Origin: Halisarca cf. caerulea
Taxonomy: Eukaryota; Porifera; Demospongiae; Chondrillida; Halisarcidae
Length of the DNA: 64,000 nt
NCBI GenBank assembly: GCA_963170055.1
Contig: CAUJGJ010000185.1
Coordinates: 3,280,775-3,344,774 of the forward strand
Reading direction: 5' to 3'
In this document: in pieces, positions 1 through 11,492 of the stretch
Position numbering within the stretch: the first letter of the stretch is position 1
Layout of the letters: each line of letters begins with the position of its first letter
Notes under the pieces: model-generated
The model's database searches: none
What the model saw: only the letters and a program-made list of their open reading frames with translations
What the model was told of the DNA's origin: nothing
Program-made: the position numbers and the translations under genes

Positions 1-23
1 ATGAGAGGCTCTGCTTGATGGGA

Positions 24-1850
24 TCACTGAGGGCTGAGTGGCAAGGGTTGCAACCTTTGTTGTAGTGACAGGACAAGCAATGCAGTCCTATAGTTCATCA
101 ATGCACTGGCCACAATGATCGAAGGCATGGATGAGGGTGACACCTGCAGAGCTGAGCCTAGGCGCATGGCAATAGCTGTCCTTACTGTCTCATCGTCCAT
201 TCTAAGACCCAGTGTTGAGGTTGGAGGTGCAGTTAGCCAAGCACCAGACTCTTTTCTCTTGGCAGCAAGTGGACGGGATGAAAACTTGTCATTTGCTTGG
301 TCTAGGAGAGTGGAAAAGTAAGCTTTGACTCTAGTTGCATCCCAGGCACTCTGCTTAAAAGCTTCAAGGCCGGTTGGGGGTGGTGCAGTAATGGTTACTG
401 CTCCAAGATTGAAGGACTTCCTGGCGATGGGGCAACTCTGGACTTGAGGCAAGTCTTGAAGGGAGGATGGTGAGGGTGGTCGAAGAGGAGCCTGCAAAAT
501 ATGCTGGAGGTGCAAGCAAGGTTACACTTCAAATTCCAAGACTATATACCAGAGGTGATTGGGAGAGAAGCCTGCAACCAACCAGAGTCATCTAGATGAA
601 TGTTGCAGATGTCCTCATGCAAGAAGTGACCTTTGACCATCATTAAAGACAGACAGAAGATCAGACTTGAAGCAAGGAGAAGTGTGTAAGATGTAAAGAA
701 CTTTGGGCAAGCTGAAGGCATTCCTTAGTAGATCGAGACAAAGCATTGTGAGTATGGAGAAGTTTCAATCTGGTACTAAGAAACTTCAGGTACATTGTTG
801 ATTTTGGACTGTAGCACTGCTTAGATGGAAGCAGTACTGCCAATAGGAGAGCCCAAGAGGGTGGCATCAGATAGATCAGTGACCTGAATGGATGGGGTGA
901 CGTACAAACATGCAACATAGATGAGCATGTGCTGTTGTTGATGCAGATGATCTTCAACTTGGAGCAGTTTAAGAACAGGTTGAGGTCCTTATCCGAATTC
1001 ACTACATCCTCTGTGTATGCTTGATCAGTCTTAATGTCTTCCAAGGAACTGCCCAAGGTCCCATCATCCAAGTAAAAGGCAGTGAACTCTGACCGAAAAT
1101 TGGATATCACATCATGGATGGTAAGGCAGAAGAGTAAAGGGCCAAGGGGATCTCCCTGTTATACACCTTCTGCAGATTGGATGATACGGTTGTCAAAGAA
1201 GAGAAAAGAGGGTGTGCTGTAAGTGCCATGGACCAGAGGGTAGATGACTTTGGCTTTTTCCTGAACACTAGTAAGCATTTTGTCGCATACAGCTGATAGA
1301 AATGAATGCATTCCTAAAGTCTAACTTGAGCATGAACCTTCATCCATGGTTGAAAGTGAGTGTGTGCAGCATGAACAACTGCCAAAACCCAGCTGTAGTG
1401 GCACATGTCGTCCTTAACAGAGTAGCTGACACACTTGGCTACAAGCCTACGAAGGGTGCATCAAATTGCAATGGGTCTTACACCCCCATCCGTTTTGGTC
1501 AAACCAATGAGCTTAGCACCAAAAAAGAAAGGGCAAGCAGCAGGAGAGACATTTCCGAAAGCAATGAAATTGACAAATTTGGTGAGCGAACTGATTAGCT
1601 TGGAACCGGGTTCCCCAACAGACTTGGAGATAGTGGCCAGCAGCTGAGCCAGCAGGAAAAGAGAAGATAGCCTGAATTCATTACATCTGCTGAAGAGAAA
1701 TGTAGTGAAGCAGTAGGATCTATTGTAGGAGGAATAGATGAGTTGGGATGTGCCAGAGTATGTTTTTGTTGAAGCTTGTCGAAGGTTTTGTCATGCCTAT
1801 TGGAGCAAAAGAATCATCAGAAGCTGCTATGTGAACTGCACCTCAAAAAT
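24..1850 (-). pseudogene. Decayed non-LTR-type reverse transcriptase
   Basis: Read on the minus strand from about 1850 down to 24, several frames give successive landmarks of one reverse transcriptase lineage: GGVRPIAIGCTLRRL near 1450-1500, QGDPLGPLLF near 1130-1160, the catalytic box FYLDDGTLG near 1050-1074, and a C-terminal block SGAWLTAPPTSTLGLRMDD between 24 and 515. The pieces are in the expected order but in different frames. A stop codon sits directly before QGDPLG (GV-stop-QGDP), so the copy is dead. The left end is cut by the window edge. Confidence 0.75.
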
Positions 1851-1903
1851 CCCCTCCCTCCAGTTTGCAAGCAACATGAACAGTGAAATTCTTCTTATAT
1901 ATA

Positions 1904-2316
1904 CAGTTGACTCCTGATACAAAGAACCATGAAATCCAGAAGAATTTGTTTTTTTATAACAGGAGTTCTTTATAAAAGAACTGTATGTCGATGTATTACC
2001 GAGTGTGAATATTGCATCATTATAAATTTATAGAAGTAAATATATGCCATAATTCACAATATGGCCATAGTGAATCTCAATTTTTAGTTTCTTGTGTTGT
2101 TTTCTGACTAGCCTGTGCACTTCCATGTCTCTAAGAGCACAAAATCCACTTCAAACCTCATTTGAAAGTCACTGGCAGCAGTGATGCATTCTTTATAACA
2201 GGTGTTTGTTTGTTGTAACAGAGGATAAATGTATGCACACAAACTTGGACTTGGCAAATTGTTCTTTATAAGCAGAAGTTCTTTATAAGAGGGTTCTTTA
2301 TAAGTGGAGTCTACTG
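1904..2316. mobile_element. pogo/Tigger-like MITE
   Basis: The left end begins CAGTTGACTCCTGATACAAA. The right end, reverse-complemented, begins CAGTAGACTCCACTTATAAA. Both ends abut TA dinucleotides, as expected for a Tc1/mariner-superfamily TA duplication. No transposase fits inside about 410 bp, so this is a nonautonomous element. Repeated 'ttctttataa' motifs lie inside the right end. Confidence 0.65.
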
Positions 2317-2636
2317 TATATATATTTATATAGAGTATGGGAGGGAGGTTGGTATCAGAAAATATAGACCTGAGGGTGCTCGACATAGTGAGGTGCAAAG
2401 CGCTGAGGAGCACCCAAGGGGCAATATCTTCTGATATTGACTGCCCATGCTGTAAATGATATATAGCATGACAACAGGTACTTTATACCATCAAAATAAT
2501 ACTGCAATCTGTTAACTGGTTGATATGACAAAATATTGACCACTTGGTCTATAGTAAATTTCCTATGGTTACATCTGTATAGCTATCTATCCATTCATCC
2601 ATCCATCTATCTATCTATGTATATAAATGTATATAG
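2317..2636. other. Intergenic, no gene seen
   Basis: AT-rich sequence with short pyrimidine repeats (ccatccatctatctatcta) that grade into the TG microsatellite. No coding signal stands out. Confidence 0.5.
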
Positions 2637-2783
<147 letters not shown>

Positions 2784-3170
2784 ATAATCCGACAGTAATG
2801 GGGTCAAGAAAAAATGTTGGATTGAAGAAGTTGTTGGATTACAGAGAATATCTTAATTTTGGCATTCAAATCAGTTTTACTAGCACACATGAGGGTATGC
2901 ACCATGATGTTCCATCAGTAAGGGTATATACACACAGTGAGATAGAAAAGTATGCAGATCTTAGCCAAAGGTTGTTGCAAACGCTGACTAATCTACTAGC
3001 GGTAAATTTCTTCATTTCGTAAGCATAAAATTTAATGCTTTTATCTGCAGAACAGTCCCATGGAAAAGGTGATAGTAACCTTCGCTTGGGATAGGAAAGA
3101 ATACGGAGGCTTGTCCACCTACTTCGTCAATCTGGCCTCTTAGTCTCGGAACCATCTGATTGCTCAGTGC

Positions 3171-4723
3171 TTAATGGAATGATATAAGTATGTGAGACAC
3201 TTGTACTGGTTATGGAGCATGGAATGGTCAGCATCATGGACTTGCATTTATCCAGGTGTATGAGCTGTTTAGATTCTGTACCTGTTAATGGTGCTATATG
3301 AGATTACAGAGTACTGTACCTACATTCCAATAAAACTGTTCATGTAAAAAAATTGTGCTGTACATATATGTGTGTTATATTATTGGGCCACAGCCCAATA
3401 AGAAATAACCATAAAGAGAAACCTGTCTAAAAACACTTGTGTAAAAAGACCACCTGTCTACAGTGGACACTGTAGGTTACTCCATGGGTCACCATGATGC
3501 TAATGCACCTCTGTATAAGGACCACCTACAAAGACCACCATCACTTAGTCCCTTGAGTGGTCATTATACACAGGTTTTACTCTAATACAAATTACCAAAA
3601 TAAGAGTATTATTGCAGTATATATTGTTTTCAATTATGCTTGAGTATCTTTGATTATACTCCCCTTATACATGAGCTCCTAATAGCCGTCTCAGGGTGCT
3701 TATAAGTCAGGACTGACATGCCTTTCTTAATTGCATGCAAGTGAACTTAAAGATATTCTGTAACTGTAACTACTTTAATTTAAAGGTATTCCTTTAAACA
3801 GTTCTTTTACTACAGTGCATGTATATACAAATGATCGATTCTGTACTTGGAGATTATATTCCATTAACCAGAATATTCCTTTATAACTGTTATGCGATTA
3901 ACAGGGGCCCACTGTATAATCTTTATAATATATTAATATTGTTATAAGTAGCTCAGACTTTCTACTAATTTCTGAACAACACATCGATATTATGTATACC
4001 ATGCATGCAATCTCAAGCTCTATATAATAGTAATACATGCGCAGCCCCTAGTTCTCCATGTATATTATATCTTCGTGGTGTTAGACAAGGATGCGCCTTG
4101 AGCCCTCTTTTATTCAGTCTATACGTTAACAATTTACCAAGTTTACTCCCTTCTTTCACCTTGCACCATATGAATTTGTCATGTCTGATGTTTGCTGGTG
4201 ATCTGGTGTTAACAGCCGAAAACCCTCATTCTCTCCAACTACAACTTAATATGCTATGCAACTTTTGTGACTCAGCACAACTCAATGTAAATATGATCAA
4301 AACAAAGATAATGCAATTGGCAGCAGCAATAGAGTTGACTATGACTGGCATATAAAAGATGAAAAAGTCGACGTTGTAGATTCATATAAATATCTAGGAA
4401 CATGGCTTCATTGTAAGAACAATCTGCAGTTTAGTGTATAAAAGTGGCAGAATCTGGAGCATATGCTATTAAGGGATTAATCGAGAGGATTATAGATAAT
4501 GATATCACTGACATCCCGGTACTACTGCAACTTTTTCAATCTCAAATTTTGCCAATCTTAACTTACAATGCCGAGATCTGGGGTATGCAGAAACTTGATT
4601 GCCTAAATAAGCTCTGTCTAAAATTTTACAAACAATTAATGTAATGCTGCTGCCTATGGTGAACTTGGCCCGACTTGGCCTCACTGAATTAAACCATTGA
4701 TTGCTAAGAAAATTGCCAAATAT
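3171..4723 (+). repeat. Left arm of a ~1.55 kb inverted duplication
   Basis: This arm matches the reverse complement of about 12150-13697 almost base for base by eye, from 'ttaatggaat' at 3171 to 'aaaattgcc' near 4720. It carries non-coding repeat sequence followed by a reverse transcriptase remnant. Differences are small: an extra 'at' near 3184 and an extra segment near 4665. It lies upstream of the E2/U-box gene, and the mirror arm lies downstream. Confidence 0.85.
4005..4644 (+). pseudogene. Reverse transcriptase fragment (LINE-type)
   Basis: Translated pieces include RQGCALSPLLFSLYVNNLPS, then CLMFAGDLVLTAE, then a thumb-like segment ending ILTYNAEIWGMQKLDCLNKL. The expected catalytic FADD is FAGD, so an active-site aspartate is lost. 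Frame breaks occur near 4355-4440. The inverted copy at 12.2-12.9 kb carries the same FAGD change. Confidence 0.75.
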
Positions 4724-4798
4724 TATATACAATATTATTCTATAATATTATATTCCTATACAGTGTAGTAGAATAGTGCTCTATCTTGATGCTAAATA

Positions 4799-5256
4799 CA
4801 GTAGAACCTCGCAATAAGACCACCCCGGAAATAAGACCACCTCAGAATTAAGACCACTTTGTTGCAGTCCGGAATTTCTCCTATAGTTTAACATGGAAAT
4901 TAGTTTCAGAATAAAGACCACATTTTTTCTTCTAGATATCAAAACCTCACAATTAAGACCACTTATTTGTGGATACTGCTGTTTTCTGTGGACATTAGGC
5001 TCTGAAATGGCGACATCAGTAGAAAGAGATGGTAAACTTGGGGTCACTTTTTTAACATTGTAATGGAGTAACAATAAAAGAGGTGTGATGGTACAAATTT
5101 TCTACAGTTTTATTGCCTTATGTGCATCCTGTGTCTATGGAATGACTTCTGGATGTGCCATGCTATTCTGGGCAGTACTTTCAGAAATAAGACCACCTCA
5201 AAATTAAGACCACTTACAACAGTCCCAAGGGTGGTCGTATTTGTGAGGTTCTACTG
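4799..5256. mobile_element. pogo/Tigger-like MITE
   Basis: It begins (TA)CAGTAGAACCTCGCAATAAG and ends GTGAGGTTCTACTG(TA), giving inverted ends of about 14 bp with TA at both flanks. Internal subterminal repeats of the type 'ataagaccacc' occur at 4817, 4833, 5186 and elsewhere. No coding capacity is evident. It lies about 170 bp upstream of the E2/U-box gene start. Confidence 0.7.
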
Positions 5257-5428
5257 TATATAGGAAACAGCTAGTCTAGCTAGCTAGACTAGGAAACAGC
5301 TTACTTCACTTCGTTTTTTCCCGTTCGCGATCGTGTAACGCCCCTTGTGCAGATAATCTCTGAGTTTGCCAGTGCCTGAAATTTTACAGCGCGGGCTACT
5401 TGTCAGGGACGTCCCTAAAGTTTATGAG
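5257..5428 (+). promoter_or_regulatory. Probable promoter/5' UTR of the E2/U-box gene
   Basis: This stretch between the MITE and the predicted start codon is locally GC-richer (cgttcgcgatcgtgtaacgcccc, gcgcgggct) than its surroundings. I see no TATA box at a convincing distance. The call rests on position and composition only. Confidence 0.35.
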
Positions 5429-8400
5429 ATGGATGTAAGTGCTTGTTTTATTTCACGTTAGAAGTGAATGGGAAACAGCATTAGCGTACTTTCCCAATTT
5501 GTTAATAGGCGGCCTTAGTTCTGTTTTTACCTGTCGTTACTGATTACCACAACTGCTTACAGTACGTCCCTTCCAACAGAGCGTACAAGATGCTTTGCGG
5601 AGCCATCGATTAATCCACCACGTTGGCATTCTGACAGAATTAGGAGTCACATGTCTTGAAGATCTTGGAGATCTTGAGGAAGGGGACTTGAAGGGATTCA
5701 CTGTTGTAGAAAAGCGACGCTTTAAGAAGATGGTGGATTCACTGCAAGACTTGGAAACTATTGTGGTCACAAATGCACCTAAGAATGTAGGTCTGTCTTC
5801 AGAATCACTTCTCCATGGTTCTCAGCCATCGTCTGTTGCCTTTGTCAAACCACAGACTGTCAACACTGCTTTGGAATTGTCCAGTGACAACTGTGGTTCA
5901 AATATGTGTGTTGCCATCCAAAATGTTGTCAAGTATTGCGTATTGCAGCCATTGTTCTCGACAAGGAAAACAAAAGTTCTTGTTGATATAGATCCTTCTT
6001 CAACACTTCGTCAGCTGATTCAGGCCATTTGTGAACAAGAAAGGCAAGCTTCAGGCATTTATGCACAGCTTTACACTCCTGAAGGTGTCCCTTTGTCTAC
6101 CACCAGTGTTACTGCAGAATTTACACTGAGTGATTGGAAAGTTACGAGTTGTAGTTTTTTATGGGTTATTTTCCATCCGGTGGGCATTACTGATGATTTC
6201 AGTCAGCCAGAAACAATGTCCCCCATCAGTCCTCTTGAAGGACCTGATCAGATTTTTGTCAAATATGTATCCACTATGGTTATTAATATAGATTCAGCAG
6301 TGGATAGTGGAAATACTCTTCGCCAGAAGATATATTCAAGAGCTAAGATCCCCACATCAGTCATTTCTTTGACACATGCAGGGAAAATTATTCCTGCCAA
6401 TGATGTCAAACTTGCTGTGTATGGTATCGAAAAGCATAGCACTGTGCACATGTGGTGCACACCTAGGAAATTGATTTCCACTTGGGATGAGGCCCTTAGA
6501 GCTAATTCTGGCCATCCTATTGTTGAGCAAACAGCAGCTGGAATGTCCGCATTCAATTCTTGCCTTCACATTCTGAAAGATCTACCACATGGTGATAGAC
6601 TTCTGGGCTATTTAAGGTGTACTACACAGTCACCTCCTCTGATCTTGGCCCTGAAGACCTTGATGAAGTGTTCAGTGCCAAGCAAAGCACAGAGAATTGC
6701 AATTCATGAAGGTTTATATGGTCTGTTCAGAGCTCTTATTCCCAATGATCCTACATCCACAGTAAATTCAGGGGATGATAGTGTGTTTGAAAGTTCTCCA
6801 CTGTGTTGGGATTACTTGATTTCTAATGCATCTGAGCAGCACATGGTAAATGAGTGTTATGATGAAATATCCTTGATTTGCCCCATATGTCACCATACCA
6901 TGCGAAATCCTGTTTCATATAAGCATGGTGGACAGACTTTTGATTTGGATTGCTTGCAGAACAAGCTTGACATTAATGAAGCTATTCCTGGTCTCCCTGC
7001 TAGCACATCTTTGGACGATTTTGCTCCTAATCTTCAAATGATGCAAATGGTATTGGCTTGCCCTACTATGCAGGCAACCTCAGTTACTTTGTGGAAACTG
7101 ACAGATGAGGTGAAAGCTGGTACCTTGCCTCAACCGATGAATGTACAGCAAATCACACTTGCTCCTATTTCTAAGTTGCCGAGCACTTCGTTTATGTATG
7201 TCCAAAAGCCACTGGAGCTAAAGAATCATTCTGTAAACTATCCTTGCCTTACTTTGAATAACCAAAATATGATTGTTGTTTGCACAGGCACTGGTAAGGG
7301 CTCAAGATTAACCCATTATGTTTATGATCCATGGACTGGAGAAAGCAAATTAGTTTGCCCTGATGAACTTGCAGCTAAGGTTCTTCATCAGACTTTGAGG
7401 ACAAGGACAAAACCTTCATTTGTAAAGGAAGGTGTTATTACTCGTACCCCCAAAGAAGCCATTATTGTTTTGCTTGATTGCAGTGGATCAATGTCAACAG
7501 AAGTGTTTGGAAGTATCAGTCGTTTGTCTGTTGTGCAGGAACTCTTTAAGACTTTTGCTGATCGTAGTATGGCTTACAACTATCATCATGTCATTGGGTT
7601 GACACTTTTTTCGGAGACAATTTCAGTCATAAGTTTTGCTTCGGAATCATTTGCATTTTTCCAAACAGCTATTGAAGATACCAAGGCTAGTGGTCGTACT
7701 GCTATATGGGATGCCTTTACTGAAGCAACCAATCAGCTTAATACAATAGGTAGGAAATATCCAGATTGCTTGAAAAGGGTAATTTGCCTTACTGATGGTG
7801 AAGATAATGCATCCAAAAGTAAGCCTCACACTGTGACCAAACTACTCCAGGAAAGCTGTATCATTGTTGATTGTGTACTAATTGGCAATGAAAACAAGAC
7901 TGCAAAGTCTGTAGCTATTGCTACTAATGGTTGTGCTTTTCGTCCAGAGAACCATACTGACAGCCTTCGTCTTTTTCAAATGGAGACTGTATTAAGCATC
8001 CGAGAGCGCCAGATGGTTGAAAAGAAACCATTGATTTTGTCTCACTCTACTCTGCTTCAGTTTGCATCTGAGCCATATGCCACAAAGCCACCACGCAAAA
8101 TGCCCAGTGAACTAATTAAGACAGTTACAACACCACAGCATATCTTGAGAAAGGCAGCAATGAACCCACCAAAAGGCTTTGGTGCACCATCCATAAACAG
8201 AGTGAAACGAATACTCTGGGAGCTTGCCAGCTACCAAAGGGATCCTCATCCCAGTGTAGAAATTTATCCTTGTGAGGAACAAGTTGATTTTTGGAGGTGT
8301 CTTTTATCAGGCCCTGATAAAACTCCATATGAGAAAGGGGTGTTTTTGCTGTATCTAAGGTTTCCTGAAAAGTACCCACAACAACCACCTGAGCTGCGTT

Positions 8401-8933
8401 TTGAAACACCCATTTATCATTGCAATGTCAATGGACATGGGAAAGTATGTCACAGTGTTTTTGACAGAAATTACTCCACTAGCACTAGTGTTCGTCTTGT
8501 AATGAACTGTGTCTATGGTCTTCTGCTATCTCCTGAACCTGATGATCCTTTAGACAGTGCCTTGGCTGAAGAATACTATTTGGATAAGATAGCTTACGAA
8601 GCAACTGCCCGGGAAATGACTAGTTCCTATGCTAGCAAAAAGCTTAATGTTTGGCGTAAGGAGCTAGTTGGGTCTGAAGAAAGGCCATTGGATACTCCAG
8701 TACATCTTGTCTGCCCTCTAACTGGAAAGTTGATGAAAGATCCTGTAATAACTCCTTATGGCCACACGTATGAGAGGTCTGCCATTGAATCACAGCTTGA
8801 AATTTCTAAAATTGACCCCAAAACTGGTAAACCCCTCACTAAAGATTTGCTTTATTCCAATGCTTCTGTTTTGGAAGCCATTAGAGATTTTGAACGTACC
8901 AAGAATCAGACACAGTGGTATGAGCTGGATTAA
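5429..8933 (+). CDS. SAM-Ubl-Ubl-U-box-like-vWA-E2(UBC)-U-box protein
   Basis: Model: exon 1 is 5429-5434 (ATG GAT, donor GTAAGT); exon 2 runs from 5580 (acceptor TTCCAACAG) to TAA at 8931, giving 1119 aa. The large frame has an upstream stop at 5541 and no ATG before residue 53, which is why a short first exon is needed. Visible order: SAM-like (about 1-58), ubiquitin-like regions (about 110-205 and 225-297), a helical stretch, a U-box-like segment with CPIC at 436-439, a vWA domain with intact MIDAS (D635-x-S-x-S, T709, D741), a UBC fold (about 874-1030) with H949-C950-N951 and catalytic C959 at the canonical eight-residue spacing, and a C-terminal U-box (C1047 onward; MKDPVITPYGHTYER). The family knowledge is that E2s carry ubiquitin thioesters and U-boxes recruit charged E2s. 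It is inferred to be a cytosolic E2-E3 in one chain. I know no standard name for it. Confidence 0.9.
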
Positions 8934-9262
8934 TGTGAACAAACTGCAGGGAACAAGGCTTTACTCTTTGTGTTAAAATTGATTTTTTTTCCTTGGTGTT
9001 AGACCAAAATAGTATAATATATTAAATTTTAGTCTGCTTTTGCTAGGTTTTTTTTTGCATCACATCAGTATGTTAAACACCTATTCCACACGAGTACTTT
9101 AGCTACTTTGATTATTGTTGTACTGTTACTTATATGAGTGTTTGAATTAGGTATACATGTAGTAGTTATTGTAGGGTCTATATGGTATTATAGTGAGATG
9201 GCAGGATTATACTAGTTACTACATGCCCGAGAGATGGGTGTGTAGTAAGTAGTTTATCACCA

Positions 9263-9268
9263 AATAAA
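9263..9268 (+). promoter_or_regulatory. Candidate polyadenylation signal
   Basis: AATAAA lies about 330 nt past the stop codon of the E2/U-box gene, in AT-rich sequence. It is the first canonical hexamer I noticed downstream, and it is unconfirmed. Confidence 0.4.
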
Positions 9269-9506
9269 CGCTCTGACAAATTTGCAGGATGATTCAGACA
9301 TAGACACTCTAAACTTGGTATAGAGTAATGTGGGGAATTATGGGACACCTAGGGGTCTTTCGTGGTAGAGAATCGACAGATGAAGTTGAAGAATAATTTA
9401 CTAATGTGCCAGTTAGGGCCACATATCATCTATTATAATTATAATTATATAATAATTATTGAACATAGAATCCAATGATTCACATTGTGTATAAGCGAAG
9501 ATACAA

Positions 9507-9790
9507 AGAGTTCTTTAGGGACACTTGGGTGGGCCATTATTGGTCACGAAGCCTAACAATGGCCGCTCTTTACATACAGGGCAAACAACAGATTGAACAG
9601 TTGTTGGTCCTTTATCCTGTTTGCCAGTGGCTCTAGATGCTTTCTCTTTTTGCAGACCTTCTCTCTTCTTCAGCTTTTCTTCTTTCTTTAGTCTTTGCTC
9701 CTCCTCTTTCTGTTTCTTTCTTTCTTCTTTCTTCTTCCATCTGCCACTTCTTGGATTCCCTCTCTTTCATAATTCTGATGACTCAATTTC
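9507..9790 (-). pseudogene. Charged KE-rich coding remnant, possibly a transposase C-terminus
   Basis: The minus strand reads a Lys/Glu/Arg-rich helix (KKQKEEEQRLKKEEKLKK) followed by VVCPVCKERPLLGFV and a stop. The frame breaks upstream near 9760. A charged tail plus a CxxC segment is common at the C-terminus of pogo/Tigger-type transposases, and Tigger sequence is nearby. The family call is inference. Confidence 0.45.
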
Positions 9791-10572
9791 CCTCTCCACG
9801 TCATCATGGGTCAAGTTGTTTTATTTGAAAACAGTTTCTAAGATTTAGACAAAGACAAAAAGTGTGTCCAGTCATTGTCCATTGGCTGACCAGAAACTAC
9901 CTCCATAATGTCCTGCAAACATTTAAGTCCTGTCTCATGTCATCAGTAATTTTGCCTATTTTTTTCCTTGCATGGAAAACAGCATGTTTTTAGCTTTTTG
10001 ATGATGTATTATTTATTTATGTTTTTGATATTTGATGCTATCATTATTACTTTGAAATTGAGTATTTTTTGGCTTCTTCAAGACATTCTGAGGTAGAAAT
10101 ACAGTAGTTAATTGATAACTTGTGTGCGTTTACACTGTCACAGCCACCGAGTTCATTGCAATTGGATGGTGTGGTCAACAGATGACAAACGAACCTGCAC
10201 AGCAAGTTTGGAATTTTGCCAGCACTTCCTCGTTTGGTAAGAACTTATCAGAGAATCTATGATATACCATTGTTGCACTGGCCACCACTGTTTATGCTTA
10301 TTAGCGTCTGCGAAATCCCCTGCTTTTCCAGACCTTTCTTTATACTTCTCTGTAATCCACTTCAGTATTTAGAAATTTTGGTGAAATGCGATCTCTGTCA
10401 ATCCTCAAGCTTCGAGACGACCTATAGCTAGTGTTATGTTAAGTGATATATAGCAATGAATTGTTATCATAAGGTGGGCGCTTGGGCACTTGGCCAACTA
10501 CTGCCCGGGAGTAACTTACCTCCCAGGAGGTCCCTTTGATGTATGACGTCATCAGGCGATAAACTGCATATA

Positions 10573-11190
10573 CAGTCAGTTAGACCTCACTTATCCGCAC
10601 CTCACACAACCAATTCCCTCACCATCCGCATCATTTACTCCCAAAACTAATGTGCACAATACATTTTTACCTTGATTAACTGGAAACCTCGCTAGCCACG
10701 TTTTCTGTATACGGTTGGATACTAGTCAGTATAATTTTCCCTCTTATCCGTTAGTTTATACCCCTAACTACAGGTGCAGTTACAAAGAAAAGCAAAGACA
10801 GATTAACTGTTACACTCTGCTCCATGGCCAATGGTGATGGGTCTCACAAGTGCAAGCCATTGGTTATTGGTAAGTCTAAGAGACCTCGGTGTTTCGGCAC
10901 CCACTGCAACCCAAGTGTGTATGTCAACTATGTTAACTCCAGTCTTTGTGGAGTTAACGTTATCTTTCAACAATGGCTCCAAAGTATCAATATGTTACCT
11001 TGTTTGTACCTTGTTACCTATGACTACACTTCGTAAATTGCATTGACAACAAGGAGAAACCAAAAGTGGATTTGCATGCGCCAAGCCATTGTCATGATTG
11101 CAGATGCCTGGAATGATGTTAAACAAACAACAGTGGCCAATTGCTGGAGGCATGTTGGGATATTGCAACCTTCTAGGGACCAGAATGACG
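10573..11190 (+). pseudogene. pogo/Tigger transposase remnant
   Basis: A Tigger-style terminus (CAGTCAGTTAGACCTCACTT) starts near 10573. The plus strand then reads KKSKDRLTVTLCSMANGDGS and KPLVIGKSKRPRCFG (10780-10900), the DDE-family block of pogo transposases. Further on come VNVIFQQWLQSIN and, after a frame change, AIVMIADAWNDVKQTTVANC followed by WRHVGIL (11080-11165). Frameshifts and missing segments make it non-functional. Confidence 0.75.
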
Positions 11191-11492
11191 ATGCATTATT
11201 ATTATTATTATTATTATTGTGGTCGGATAGGCCAAGATGGCCCCTGGACCAACACAAGTGTAATAGTGTGAAATGGGAATATATAATGTATGATGGGGAA
11301 AAACATTGCATGCAAGCAAAAATTAACATGTGTGTGCAAGGTGGGCTCATTCAACTGATAAGTAATAAGATCATACATAGATGGCTGATATGAATTGATA
11401 AACAACAATGAATAGTTACATGGGAAACTCAAGTGTATGTCATGTGAGGCAATAGATACAAAGAACACTTTGGTGAGATACATGTGAGTATG
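11191..11492. other. Intergenic with short ATT repeat
   Basis: It holds a (TTA)n run at 11196-11218. I see no gene or mobile-element terminus. Confidence 0.45.
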
